From contig VXCM01003458.1 of NCBI GenBank assembly GCA_014773175.1, positions 1-64,000 on the forward strand: a DNA stretch of 64,000 nt, in the 5' to 3' direction. The notes beneath the pieces are model-generated. The model searched no databases. It saw nothing but the letters and a program-made list of their open reading frames with translations, and was not told the DNA's origin. Position 1 is the first letter of the stretch, and every line of letters begins with the position of its first letter. The DNA is from Lucifuga dentata. Its lineage: Eukaryota > Chordata > Actinopteri > Ophidiiformes > Bythitidae. Shown here piece by piece: positions 1 to 12,609 of this stretch. The translations under genes were made by a program, and so were the position numbers.

Positions 1-1160
1 GCCTGATTTTTTTTTTTTCACTATCTTTCCATTCACACTCTTTCTCTCTCTTTCTGTCATTTTTCTGTCGTTTGTAGCCCTGCCTGCTAACCATAAGCCT
101 ACGTCTTATTTGTCTTCCTTTTTTTTTGTAAGTAATAAAATGTGTATATTGTGTAAAACACTTTTTTTTTTTTTTTTTTNTTTTTTTTTTTTTTTTTAGT
201 GTATTAGCTCATGAATCGGAACCAGGTTCTTTTTAGCTTGCTCTCTCACACACATACGTGTGCACACACCAACACACACACACATTTGCTTACATACACA
301 CACTGACTCAGATTTTGTACAAAGTAAGGCTTTTATGAATGAAACAGTATTTTATATATAATAAATATATATTTGAAAAAAAGAGGGAAAAAAGGTATAT
401 AAACTTTATTTGGCTGTGGGGAGACTGATCACTGTTTTCAACCAGAAACAAAGGTCATTCATTTCAATGAAAGCAAAGCTAACCACTGTGCAGACAGAGC
501 CATTTTCCTTAAGACATGACAGTCATGTATGATATTAATGATGCCAATCGCTTAAACCTTTTGTATTCAATTTGTAGTAATAATCATTGTTGAACTGAAT
601 TAAAGGGGATTTGCTTTAGATAGTCTCATGATTGGGAAAATGTTACAGATAATTGTGCAAGAAAGGATTTGAGTTCAATCTTGGCTCCTCCATTAGGGAC
701 CCGATATTTGTTTTATTTTACATTTCTGGGTGATGGGCTTTGCTGTAAACTTGAGTTTTAAGAGCCCATTTGCACCCCAAAAATCTTCAAATCCACTTTT
801 TGCATCGGTTCAAGTGTTCACACTTGATCCTGGTGAATCAGACACACAGGTTTAAATGTCTGTACCTTAAAATCAGGTGTTCATAGGTTCCTGGTGTTTC
901 GCTTACATCAGGTGAACAGACCTGATGTACTGTAAGTCTATGAGGGTTGTTTTCAGGGGAGGGGGGGGGAAATATGTTTTCCTGTGATTTTATTGTTATT
1001 TTTATTTTTTTGAAAATTCTTCTATGAATTCTAATTTTGTCAACCTGGGGTGCGATTAAAATGTGTATTAATTTTTTTTTGTTTTGTTTTGTTTTGATGT
1101 TATGTTATCCAGAAGTTGTTATAAACTTTTAAGACTGAAATAAACACTATGTCCAAGGTG
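1..1160 (+). other. Probable 3' UTR end of an upstream plus-strand gene
   Basis: No coding exon is visible here. The sequence is AT-rich, mostly non-repetitive apart from poly-T and a short CA tract, and ends in an AATAAA signal followed by a GT-rich stretch, the usual layout of a vertebrate mRNA 3' end. In human Xq22.3 the gene on this side of IRS4 is COL4A5, transcribed towards IRS4, so a col4a5 3' UTR is the natural guess. That is inference from synteny only; no collagen codon is present to prove it. Confidence 0.3.
1139..1144 (+). terminator. Candidate poly(A) signal AATAAA
   Basis: A canonical AATAAA hexamer is followed within 15-30 bases by GT-rich sequence (AAGGTGTGGTCTTGTG), as expected of a cleavage and polyadenylation site for a plus-strand transcript ending near 1,160. 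Confidence 0.4.
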
Positions 1161-1983
1161 TGGTCTTGTGAAACTGAATGCCTGTTTGCCGTGACAGAGG
1201 GAGGCAGAAAGTATGTCTGACAATTAAAACGTTCAGAATATTTATCAAACTAAAGGTTACATTAATTTTATTTCTTTATTTGAAGCTGTTTATCAGTTTT
1301 TTAGAGTTAATCACTAATCAATAAACAGGGTCTATCTTTTTGAAATCATATACACAGCTTTTTATAGAAGTATCACTCCGCAGAAAGAACATTTTGGTAT
1401 CACTCCGCAAAGAAAATTCTACATAATCGGCAGCAGCGGTTCGTTAATGCGGACGTCGCCCCCCTCCAAATATCTAGAAAAGAAAGTCTACTTAAACATG
1501 TTAAACATAAATTAATTACATAATGCGAAATAATTATAAAATAAATAATTGTGTCCTCCTGCATCGCGCCTGGTAGTTTGTCAGTGCCTCTCAGGATTCA
1601 TTAAAAATATACTTGTTTAATTTCTACATAAATATATATACTTCATGGTGCGGGGCGCCGGCCAAATGAGTGTGTATGTAGGTCCTTCAACTTTTGACAA
1701 GCACGTGACCTGAGGCTGCTCTTTCATTGGCTTCTGCAGATTTTTCCACGGGTCGCCCCGACCCTCCCACTTTTATTGACAGCGAATTAGTATAGTTGTT
1801 AGTTGTTTTTTTTTTAATTTTGGATGTGATGTGAGAGTTGATGTGATTGGATGAGATTTGGAACGCGATTGGAAATATTGTAGACGCTGTCTTTCCGGTT
1901 TACACCGCATACAACTCCGTTCGCGCGGCCGTCCGTCCTCTTTCTCCTTCCGTAGCTAGCTAGCAAGTTTGCGTTTTCGAGAG

Positions 1984-3405
1984 ATGGCAACTTCAAGTGG
2001 AACCGCGGGAAAAGCAAATTCGGCGCTTTCTTCACAAAAACAGCCTTTTTCAAAGCTTTCACTGGAAGAAAAGAAGAGGATTAAGGAGCTTGGACAGGAC
2101 CACCTGATTTAAAAATTCCGCAGCAGACCAGTGATGAGGACGAGCTAACACCGGGGCTTCTCCGCTGCTTTACGACAAATGGAGCTGGCTAACGGGATGC
2201 GGTGTGAGTAACGCCCTTTTTTTATTTCCCTGTTTGCTGTTTCAGAGTGTCCACAGAAGCGTTGTGGAAAATGACGTGTGTACAAGACCTAAAACACCTG
2301 TCTGATAAATGCAAAGTAGCCGCAGCCGTCTAGAAAATAGCGTGAAGCTCCAGTGTTTTGGCAGGCTAAGCATCGCTAACAGCTAAATGAAGGACTGGCA
2401 TTAGAAGGCACAACGAAGAGGCCACAAAACAATCGACACATCCTGTCCAGAATAATAGATTGTGAGAAATTTTGTGGAGCCTTTGAGTTGGCTTTGCGTG
2501 GCCACGATGAGAGGGAGGTCTCAGACAAGCCCGGGATCTTCCGTGGGNCTTTGAGTTGGCTTTGCGTGGCCACGATGAGAGGGAGGTCTCAGACAAGCCC
2601 GGGATCTTCCGTGGGTTGGTGGATTTTGCTGCCTCCCTTGATGATGCGTTGAAAGAGCAGCAGCCTGTGATGATCCTAGAGGTCACAGCAGCGAAATAGA
2701 GACTAAAATCATCACACATGAATACAGTTGGGCTCACTGAATCCACAAGAGTCTCAGCTTTCCAGTCAGACCCAATTTATACAGTTGTTTGTGGACCCCA
2801 GTATGCAGAAATATTCAAATACAGTAGGTGAAAATAACATGTTTGTACTGCTTGAGAAAAACTGTATGGGATTAGCATAAAGTGTCTGCAAAGAGGAGAC
2901 TCGTGGGTACCCAAAGAACCTATTTTCATTCAGCTATCTTGAGGTCAGAGGTCAAGGGACCCCTGTGAAATAATAATGATAGAGAATAATGTGAGTAAAG
3001 GTCCATTTAGGACCCAAATGTTGGTTAAACTAAATTGTGAGTAGTATTTTCCAACAGCAGTGAGCAGGATTTAATTCATTCAGCTGATTACTTTGTATTT
3101 CTGTGCATGCATGTAAACATAGTCAGTGTATAACTAAAGATATTTTTTTCTCTATAATTTCATTTGAAACAGTTAAGTTCATTTTGCTCTTAAGTTCTTA
3201 ATTAAATGAGAAAATACTCAGTACTTTTCATTTGTCAAGTATTTAATTTGGTTATTTCATACAGACTTATTTACTAAATTACTAAATTACCAGGAAACAT
3301 GCTATCGTGATATATTGAGATATGACATGACCTATAGCGGGATAGACAAGTTTGTCCATATACCCCCNCGGGCCCCCCAAAATTTTTCATCACCAGCCAC
3401 CACTG
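1984..3405 (+). mobile_element. Degenerate hAT-type transposon remnant
   Basis: Translation from 1,984 starts MATSSGTAGKAN and runs to a stop near 2,110. The following frame carries a pattern typical of the TTF-type zinc finger of hAT transposases (KWSWLTGC, then FPCLLF). Further on a frame reads IIDCEKFCGAFELALRGHDE, which matches the style of the DUF4371 region of hAT transposases. The frames are not continuous and much of the usual protein is missing, so it is a dead, internally deleted copy. The 3' end is probably 3,390-3,405, whose reverse complement begins CAGTGGTGGCTGG, a hAT-like terminus. I could not find the matching left terminus. A duplicated block flanks the N at 2,548. Confidence 0.55.
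2481..2615. repeat. Direct duplication of 67 bp around a single N
   Basis: Bases 2,481-2,547 and 2,549-2,615 are the same sequence separated by one N. The pattern recurs across the window and is best read as two contig ends that overlap but were not merged. Confidence 0.85.
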
Positions 3406-4001
3406 ATAATCAGAAATACTAAACATTTTGATTTCTCCTCAAATTTACCCTGAACACACTCGGGTAAGCTTTTACCGTTCCAAACACGTTTTTTATTTTT
3501 AATTTCTATTTTAATTCATTGTGCCACTTGTAATTTATTCATAATACATTAGCTAGAAACAGTTCTTTTCTTACAGAAGTTGCTATCTGCCGGCTCCTCC
3601 AGTAATTAAGTCGTTTTAAATGTAAATTTAATCAAAAATGATTATTGTATATGGTAAGTACGTTAAATCTTTCTGAGTAGGTTAATAATAAATTTCTAGT
3701 TCAGTATATTATATATATATACATGTATGTATGTATGTGTGTGTATATATATATATATATATAATATATATATATATATAAAATATAATAATATATATCT
3801 AATATATATCTAGATATAGATATATATTAGATATATATATAGAGAGAGAGAGATCTATATATATATCTAGATAGATATCTATATATTTAATTCACGATAA
3901 ACAGCATGTAGGGAAACTGCATTTCCATGATCTAACCACTAGAGGGAGCGCTGAGCCTACAGCTATAACCAGCCCTGAAGCTTCACGGTCCAGATTCGCG
4001 C

Positions 4002-4039
<38 letters not shown>

Positions 4040-4596
4040 CTCTTGAAAGAAAATTGAATAAAATAAGTAAGAACATCCTACCTAAATAATAATAATTATT
4101 GACTAATTAATTGATATTATCTTTTGGTTGTTGTTCAGGTGTTTAGCCCTCCTTGATAGAAATTGTTATTTAAAAAAAAACGTGATAGATTGGTCAAAGA
4201 GGGCCGGTGAAGGTCACACACTCACATACGCAGTATATGTTCTGTCTGTTGCTAGATCAAATTGCATATATATTTAAAAAAAAAAAAATGGTTATGCCAA
4301 TCTTGGCATATACCATGACTATATATGCAGACTGATGGAAAAAAAAAAAAAAAAAAGATATTGTTAGTTAACAGTGTGCAGCTATGTTGCCATTATATTA
4401 CTTGCACAAAAAAAACAAAAAAGAAGCACTTTTCTTCCTTTTAAATTGTTGCTGTTTCATTGTTATCCTTTTTTTTTCTTCTATTTTATTCCCTTGAACA
4501 CACAGACACTACCAAAAAACAAGAAACAATTCATAGATCTAAATTTTTAAAAAATATTCATAATAATTAAACCATGAAGATCACATACACTATAGT

Positions 4597-4614
4597 GACT
4601 TGTTATAACAAGTC
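4597..4614. repeat. Perfect 18-bp palindrome
   Basis: GACTTGTTATAACAAGTC is identical to its own reverse complement. No function can be assigned. Confidence 0.7.
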
Positions 4615-4990
4615 CACTAGAACAAGTCCACAGTGTATATTGCACTGTAAATTGTGCCAAGTTGCTCAACAAACACATGCCAGAAGGAGGTGCGGCTCAA
4701 AAATATCTAAATATTTACATCATACTAATAGTCTGCAAATGTAAAGTTTGATCAGATATTGGTTATCCAGAGCAGCCTAAATTGCTATATTAATAACATA
4801 GAAAAAAAAAATTGAGAGAGAGTTGAAAAACAAAGTAAGCAGATGCATTTGTTCCTGATGCTAAGCAGAAATGAAGACCAGGGAGCAAAATGCATGTTTT
4901 TTGGGTTTTGATTTTACCCTTGCGGTAGCTGCAGCCATGGTGTCAGTTTCTTAAACCGTTTGAGGCTTCAGGCTTTCTTGTGTAATCTAC

Positions 4991-5020
4991 TTCCTGATTC
5001 GTATTCATACGAATCAGGAA
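4991..5020. repeat. Perfect 14-bp inverted repeat with 2-base loop
   Basis: The arms TTCCTGATTCGTAT and ATACGAATCAGGAA are exact reverse complements separated by TC. It could form a hairpin; I see no element boundaries that explain it. Confidence 0.75.
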
Positions 5021-5264
5021 TCACAGAGGTGGAGAGGTGGTCTGCGTTTGCATTGGGCCTGTTGTCTTAACTCGCTAAGCCGTTTCTTGGAAAGACACGC
5101 TGATCTTTTGTCTGTTTCCCAGCTTCAAAGGTGAGTTTAGGACGCACATTAACTCACAGCGGCCCGCAGGGAGGCACTCCAGCATTCATCAATCCTGTTA
5201 CCAAACAAAAAAGGATTAGGTGTTCCCCGACTTCAAAAGGCCGAGGTGTCCTGCCAAAGTGTCC

Positions 5265-5853
5265 TTAAAGGACCATACCGGCCATTGAGCCTAATGTATT
5301 CAATTGTCATACATGTTATGTTACTGACAATCATTTCCCAAAGGATAAAGGATGTATTTCAGTTTTCCTGATATTTTGCAGAATCTCTTAATCTTTCAAA
5401 ATCAAATATTAAAGCGATACACCCACCTTAAAAATCCATGTTTCGCCTGCTAATAGTTATGCAGCCTTATGAAGTCCTAGTCATTTCAATTTTTCCATAA
5501 CGCAGGTCTTCTTATGGGACTATATTTCCTGGTGGAGGCATACATTCACTCAGCACTTTTTATTGCACTTAAAAGCTAAAATTACATAACTTCTAAAAAA
5601 AAAAAAAACCTAAATACACGTCTTGTTGGTGATGATGGATTACCTATCCCAAGAATGTTTCAAGTATCAACAAGTTGATTTTAATAGCATACCAGAATGA
5701 ACTGAAACCAATGGCGGTCTGGAAGGTAGGAAAAACATTTTTAATTCACCATTCCAGTAGTATGCTTTGGAAAATGATTGTCAGTAACATTACATGTATG
5801 AAAATTGAATATATTAGGCTCAAACATGCAAAATGGATGGTATGGTCCTTTAA
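5265..5853 (+). mobile_element. TTAA-flanked MITE, subfamily A
   Basis: The element starts TTAAAGGACCATACC and ends TATGGTCCTTTAA, so the ends are inverted copies flanked by TTAA. The interior matches the copies at 11,478, 19,780 and 45,211, with shared landmarks such as the inner text CCAATGGCGGTCTGGAAGG. It has no coding capacity. The TTAA flanks suggest a piggyBac-like, non-autonomous element. Confidence 0.8.
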
Positions 5854-7128
5854 GCAAAGCTCACTCATTACGTAACTAAAACTTAAAAAAAAACACACAC
5901 ACACTTATTTGCAACATGCTTCTGTGTACACAAGGCTCTTTTTTTTTTTCTTCATTTTTTTGCTTTTGAAAAATAAAAAAGGAACAGGTCAGTTAAAACA
6001 CCCAGATTTTATGTTGTGGCACGCCCAAAAGTTCTGTTGTCCTTAGTTTTGTTGAAAATCAATGGAACCAAAAAAAAAAAAAAAAAAAAAGCTGATAAAG
6101 CTGCTGGAAGTTAAAGAATAAATAAAAAAAATCTTCATTTCCATTTTTAAGTTGCACGTGAGTCAGATTTGTTATAGAAGACAATGTTCATATAGTTTAT
6201 GGTAAAAAAAAGGTCAACAATAGTAAAGCTAGAAAATGGAAGAGAATCAAGAGAATAATGAATTGAAGAAAGAATGGAAGGAAGAAAGGAAAGATATAGA
6301 AAAGAAATACTGTATTTGTCTTTTTTTTTTTTTACCTTATGTAAGCTTGTACCTACAGTCATCAGATAAATGAAGCAGAGAAAAAGTAAAACGATTACCT
6401 CTAAGAGCAAGTGGAGTACAAGCACAAAATGTCAAAACAGAAATACTCAAGTGAAGTACTTTACCTCAAATTTGTACTTTATTGCAGTACTTGAGTAGCA
6501 TTTGAAAATGAGACCCACTATATACACGAACTGAAAAGTCATTAGTATCTGGTTTAATAAAGGTCAGTTGAAGAGTATCTGGTTATGACTTGTGTGTGAT
6601 CTGGAGGATGTGTGAGTTGTTTCCTTAATAGGAAGTTTCCTTGGATGCAAGGAAAAGTGGGCGGAGCAATGGCGATGGGGTTCTTCGCCAATGCAGTGTT
6701 GCTGATGAAGCTGAGTGAGGTCAGACCTCCTGCTGGCAGCATGGAGATGAGGTGGTCAGGTGAAACTCTGACACATCCACTCTCATTAGGAAGCTTACGT
6801 GTGTGTGTGTGTGTGTGTGTGTGTGCATGTGTGTGTACATGATGTGGGCCAGGATTTGGACCGTGGAATAGACCTTTGAGTCAGATGGCCAGAACTCTGC
6901 ATGTACACGGCTTTTCAGCTATTGGTATGGCTATTAATGTCTTTGTCAGTTTACATCCAAAATCCCTAGTATGCACACACACACACACTGTTTTGAAACT
7001 CTAGCATCAGTCTACAGCCCCCGGAGGACCCACTGGTCACTGGTTCGTCCATCAGTAATGATACTCTAATGGGTCACATGATGGTGTTGAAATGCCCCCT
7101 GCTGGTCCACCAGTCTGATCCTCATCAT

Positions 7129-7175
<47 letters not shown>

Positions 7176-8845
7176 AGAGAGAGAGGTGTAGATTCACACA
7201 AATATTTTGAGAATATCAACACTTAACAGTTAAANTTTCCCCCAAATCCCCAAATCTTAAAAATCAAATGTTCAGGTGATAAATCCACCTTAAAATTCAG
7301 TATTTCACCTGCTGAGATGTACATCCGAATATAGAAGCCACTGTGCTTTTATTTTAAATTCTTGGTAAAAGTTGTCTTCTTGAGGTCTGGAAGTTAAAGA
7401 GAAAAAAAAATTTAAATCTCCAGTAGTATATTTTGGGAATTGGTTGTCAGCAGCATAACATGTATGCAGGCCGTTATTATATATTGGGCTCAAACATGCT
7501 AAATCGCCTGTTTAGTTCTTTAAAGCAAATTATACACCGTGGTCTGAATTATGGATAATTCAGGTTTGCATTTGTCAAACCTAGCAAATTTTTACTTTTA
7601 ATGCAAGAGAAAATTCCAAATTCCCAATGTTTCCAAATAGTACATCAAAATGTCAGATAGAATTTTGTGGAAATAGCTGTAAAATTAACGAATGTATAGT
7701 ATTTTCATTTATTAACTGTGCTGCAGTATTTTTATACCTTTAAAGGGAAATTTACTGGGAAAATCAGGCTTAAAAAAAGTTTTTTAAAAGTGCCTCAAAA
7801 CTTATTTATTATTATTTTTTTTACCTTTATTTAACCAGTAGAACCTCATTGAGATGAAAAAAAAATATGGCATCTGAGACCAGTTCTGTGTTCTTCTCAG
7901 CTTATCCAGCCAGGACATTTCCACTTCCACATTCCCCAAAATACAAAGGTCACGACCCCAGATTTCTTCGTGGTGGTTACAGCACTCACATTTACACCCG
8001 TAAGCACACTTGCATGCAGGAACACACACACACACATACATTGTCATGTCACTCCAGACCCCACTGTGGAGGTCTATCAGTCATCAGGGAAGCGGCAGCA
8101 GCTCCTCCCCAGGCTTCATGTGGTATCCTGGATGGTTTCACCCCCCTGAACCCCTATAGGATTAAAAGTGTGTGTGAGAGAATGCCCCTTTACTTAGAGG
8201 TCACAGGTTCAATCCCTGCGAAGGACATAACTGCTCCATCAACCCCTGAATGCCTCATGAGATTTAACACCTCCAATTTAAAAAAAAAAAAAAAAATATC
8301 CATGATATGGAGAGGATAAAATGGGGTGTGTAAAAACACAAACTATGATGATGTACAAAAGGCCGTAAGGTTGACGATGNTGTTTTTTTTTTTTAAGTGA
8401 ATTATTGGTCTTAGTCAAACTATCTATGGTGGCTTTTTTCCGAACGATGAGGGGACACGAAAAATGTAATTTCCATTTTATGGATGAATAAACTCAAACC
8501 TGAACCTGAACCAGCACTAGCCCCGTCTAATGGCATGATGTGACATCTACTAGCGGGCTACCAGAGGTCCAGACATCCCCGAAATTGTCTCCTTGTTTCC
8601 TGTTTGATTGATTTAAAAAAAAAATTGATATCATTCAAATAAGCAGAATCCGCAACTTTTTAGCATGACGTGTACATTTAGCATGACCGCTCAAAGTCCA
8701 GGCCAAGATATGAAATGACCAAAAACACCACAGACATTAAATCAAATCTGTTCATTTCTAACAGCTTCTTGAGTTCCAGTGATTTTAGTAAATACACCTT
8801 AAGTTTAACGACCTTTATAAGATGGATTTTATGATCATTTTAGCC
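5854..8845. other. Intergenic stretch with simple repeats
   Basis: No gene recognised. There are poly-A runs, a (GT)n tract near 6,796-6,838, a (CA)n tract near 7,133-7,171, and an isolated tRNA-like B box at 8,204-8,218. Open frames such as 7,867-8,319 are dominated by repeat-derived residues. Confidence 0.55.
7238..7525 (+). mobile_element. Partial TTAA-type MITE, subfamily B
   Basis: Internal blocks (CCCCAAATC, ATCAAATGTTCAGGTGATA) and the right end (TTGGGCTCAAACATGC then TTCTTTAA) match the family. The left terminus is missing and the middle is deleted. Confidence 0.65.
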
Positions 8846-9082
8846 TTAAAGGACCATACCAGCGATCCTGCATGTTTGAGCCTGATATATACAAACTGCA
8901 TATATTTCAAGTCTTTGCAAGTTGATTTTAATAGCGTACTGGATGAACTGAAGCCAGTGGAAGTCTGGAGGGTAGGAAAAACAATTCAAAAATTTATCAC
9001 TAAAGTAGTATATTTTGGGAAATGGTTGTCAGTAATGTATCTATTGGGCTAAATATGCACAATCACCAGCACGGTCCTTTAA
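8846..9082 (+). mobile_element. Short internally deleted TTAA-type MITE
   Basis: Both terminal inverted repeats are present (TTAAAGGACCATACC and ACGGTCCTTTAA), but most of the interior is missing, leaving 237 bp. Confidence 0.75.
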
Positions 9083-10800
9083 GATGCTTTGGAGAAATTA
9101 AATAGCGATTTAATTTAATTTAAGCAGATAACAGCTGTTAGATGCGAGATATTATTTAAACAGTGAAACATGCGAGCTTTACTTTCTCTTTATGAATAAC
9201 ATAAAAATATGTACTATTTATATGATATTAAGTATATGATTAACTAGTCACAATATTAAAAAAAAAACAAAAAAACATTTTACCACTATACTAAGCTCAG
9301 CTAAGTGTGTTGTACTCTGTAAATCTCCGAATCAAATAGATTTATGTTTGTCCTCAATACTTGTCCTTAATAAGCTCATGTCAGTAGGGACCTCGATGTT
9401 AAATAGATCCAGAGTAAAGATCAAAGGTCAGTCTCCAAATTGCTGCTTAGTTATTTTCCCCTGACAAAGCAGCTTACAGCAGTTATCTGTCTTCTTTCAA
9501 AGTTAAGCAGATTCTACCGGCCGAAAACAAACAGCCGTCAAATAAGAGAATTTAGGAGGATTTATCATCATTTTTGGTGACAAATATTTGAAGTCCGTGG
9601 AAATATTTGTTAGTTAGTTTTTTTTTTTTATCTCCGTGCTGTGGCTTTTTAAGTTTATTCTGCTGCTGAGCTCACTGCAGATTCCTGTAAGAGACCGTGT
9701 CATTTAAATGCCTGAAATGAAAACGTCAACTTCGTATCACAAAAACTGCCATGCTGACGTGTTTAACAAAGTTTTATTGAAGGACTTTTCCTCTGAAAAT
9801 AATGGAGAGATCAGGATTTGACCAACATGGGTTATTTCGGATAGCAAAGTTTCCAATACAGGACACTTAAGAACAAAGAATTACGTAAAGACGCTCGAAT
9901 ATAGGCCAAAAAAAAAAAAAAAANAGCGTAGAAATAGATCTTTAAATTGGTCAAGATATATGTCAATCTTAAAAAAAAAAAAATTACGAGCCCTAGTTTT
10001 GTTGCTACTGCTATTGATTAATTTATTGTTACTCGATTAACCGTTCACTTAATCAAACTCGAAAAAAATGCATCAAATTCAACTTACTGAGAGCAAGGAA
10101 AACAAACAAAAAAAATCAGTCCCTTTTGCTCATTGTCCCACATATGCTGTTTACTTGTTTATTTACAAGTCGAGTCAAAAACAAACAAATCAGGACAGTA
10201 GCCAATCAAAGTTTTTCGCTGAGCCAATTGGCTTTTGTGACCACGGACTTTAGATTGTTTTGACTGGTTGGACTTTGGGATGGTGAGCGGTTTTACTTGA
10301 GCTGGATAAACACGGCGTGTCGTGCTGTTGGTAAAAAACCCAATCATCTGCAAAAAAAAAAAAAAAAAAANAAAAAAAAAAAAAATTTACTGTAACGTGA
10401 ATGATTAAATGAGTTTTATATTCAGGTGAGAAAAACACGACACACAACGTGGGCATGTTTTTCATGTGCTGCCTCCATTCATTCATAACTCAGCCTGGGT
10501 GTCATTTAAAGACTAATTTAACTGGATTTATGTCCCAAACTCAATAAAGCTGAGATAAGAGAATCGGAGATTAAGGCACTAAAACAGTCTTATCAGAAAA
10601 ACAAAGAAAATATCCTTGATTTGTTTTTGACAGCACGCCATCCTTTTGGACATTGGACATCATTTTATGTGTGTATTCCTTACTGGTGTTACTCCAGTAA
10701 AAAAAAAAAAAAAAAGAAAAACAAAGAAAAGAAAAGTCGTCGTTTAGCAGAAGAAGACATATAATGCTTTTTGTTATTTTCCCTTATGATTATAGCAGAA
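9083..10800. other. Intergenic, nothing recognised
   Basis: AT-rich sequence with poly-A runs and N joins at about 9,924 and 10,371. I see no exon-like sequence or transposon terminus. Confidence 0.5.
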
Positions 10801-10802
10801 TA

Positions 10803-11243
10803 TACAACGCCCTCCACAAATATTGGCACCCTTGATAAGTAAAAGCAAAATGGGCTGTGGAAAAAAAAAAAAAAAACCANAAAAAAAAAAAAAAAACCTC
10901 TTTATTGTTTATTCTCTTTATCTTTCATTCAAAATATTAACAAAAAATATATCCTTTAATTAAAGTGAAATAATTGAAAGGAAAAAGAAATTCTTATCAT
11001 GAAACAAATATTTTTCTCAATAGGCCTGGTGGCATCAGATCGTAGTTTTGGACCCTAAGACTCGACTACACATCTTCTTCTAGGCCCACTGAGAAAAATA
11101 TTTGCTTAAGAATAAGAATTTAATTTTCCTTTCTATTAAATTATAAATTAAAGATCAAGAGAATAAACAGACTTATTTTCACAGCGTCACAGACTTTATT
11201 TGGTTTTATTTAACAAGTTTGCCAATATATATGGAGGGTGTTG
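10803..11243. mobile_element. Tc1/mariner-like palindromic MITE
   Basis: The left end reads CCCTCCACAAATATTGGCAC and the right end is its near inverse (TTTGCCAATATATATGGAGGG), resembling the termini of fish Tc1-type elements. Inner arms are also inverted: AAACAAATATTTTTCTCA near 11,003 against TGAGAAAAATATTTG near 11,090. No transposase remains. One N join with poly-A lies inside the left arm, so the exact length is uncertain. Confidence 0.65.
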
Positions 11244-11477
11244 TCAACAGTTGAGGTTGATGCCCATAAATATGCAACCAAAAACCCCACAGGCCCTGAA
11301 AGCCTCATTTCTGATTCATCCTTTACGTTTGCGACGTGTTTACATCATCATGTACCACCTTCAAACTTATCCATCTACACACCCACCAAGTGTGAGCTGA
11401 GTGAGCGAGTGTGTGGCCGACGCGTGCGTTAACAGCTCAGACCTGAGGAGGTCGACCACTCAGAACAGAGCAGGTTT

Positions 11478-12058
11478 TTAAAGGACCATACCATCCATTT
11501 TACATGTTTGAGCCTAATATATTCAATTTTCATACATGTTACATTACGACAATCATTTCCCAAAGGATAAAACCGTATTTCAGCTTTCCTGATATTTAGC
11601 AAAATCTCTTAATCTTTCAAAATCAAATATTCAGTGATACACCCACCTTAAAAATCCATGTTTCTCCTGCTAATAGTTACACAGCCTTTTGAAGTCACGG
11701 TCCTTTAAATTTTTCCAAAAACGCAGGTCTTCTTTTGGGACTATATTCCCTGGTGGAGGCATACTTTCACTCCACGCTTTTTATTGTGCTTAAACTCTAA
11801 AATTACGTAACTTCTAAAAAACCTGAATACACGTCTTGTTGGTGATGATGGATTACCTATCCCAAGAATGTTTCAAGTATCAACAAGTTGATTTTAATAG
11901 CATACCAGAATGAACTGAAACCAATGGAAGGTAGGAAACACATTTTTAATTCACCGTTCCAGTAGTATGCTTTGGGAAATGATTGTCAGTAACGTTAAAT
12001 GTATGAAAATTTAATATATTAGGCTCAAACATACAAAATGGGTGGTATGGTCCTTTAA
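11478..12058 (+). mobile_element. TTAA-flanked MITE, subfamily A
   Basis: A full-length copy with both termini and the same interior as 5,265-5,853. Its right TTAA is followed directly by GCCCAATA, which is internal sequence of a subfamily B terminal repeat, so this copy may sit inside the B copy that follows. Confidence 0.8.
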
Positions 12059-12609
12059 GCCCAATAACTATGACCCACTTAAAAGTTATATTGCAGGCAG
12101 CCAATTTCCAAAACTAAAAAGCATATTGTAGTTTTTCTGTTATTTTTGCCAAATCTTCCAATCTTTCAAAAACATAAATTCAGGCAATACACACCTTAAA
12201 ATTCATTGTTTCGTCTGCTAACAGGAATGTAGAAGGGGCAGTTGTTTTTAATTTCTCGGTAGAAGTCCTCTCCTTAGACGATATTCCCCGGTGGAGACAT
12301 ACATTATCTTCCACATAGCTCTTATTGGACTGGTTAAATAAAGTTACTTTGATTAAAAAAAAATTAATAAATGTTGTGTTCACTGTGATGGAATATTATC
12401 TCAAGCACATTTTAAGTCTCTACAACTTGATTTTTTTATAACGTACTGGAATGAGCTGAAACCAGTGGCAGTCTGGAAGGTAGGAAAAACTATTCTAATA
12501 TTTACTGCTCCAGTAGTATATTTTGGAAAATGGTTGGCAGTAATGAAACGTGTACACAGGTTGTATGTATTGTGCTTTAACGTGCAAAACCACCAGTGTG
12601 GTCCTTTAA
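12059..12609 (+). mobile_element. TTAA-type MITE, subfamily B, left end missing
   Basis: It shares the B interior (CATACATTATCTTCC, GGTTAAATAAAGTTACTTT) and ends GTGGTCCTTTAA. It begins abruptly at GCCCAATA after the right TTAA of the preceding A copy. Confidence 0.7.

Larger units (their letters stand above)
3406..5264. other. Intergenic AT-rich stretch with simple repeats
   Basis: No gene seen. It holds an (AT)n/(TATA)n tract near 3,705-3,890 that includes self-complementary blocks, a (CA)n tract near 3,998-4,038, short poly-A runs, and two perfect palindromes described separately. Confidence 0.6.

Noticed and set aside
8204..8218. tRNA-like T-arm (CAGG TTCAATC CCTG)
   Set aside because: No matching D arm, anticodon arm or acceptor stem is visible around it, so not a tRNA gene; at most a SINE relic.
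7867..8319. 150-codon plus-strand open frame
   Set aside because: It runs through a CA repeat and a poly-A run and shows no domain, splice context or family resemblance.
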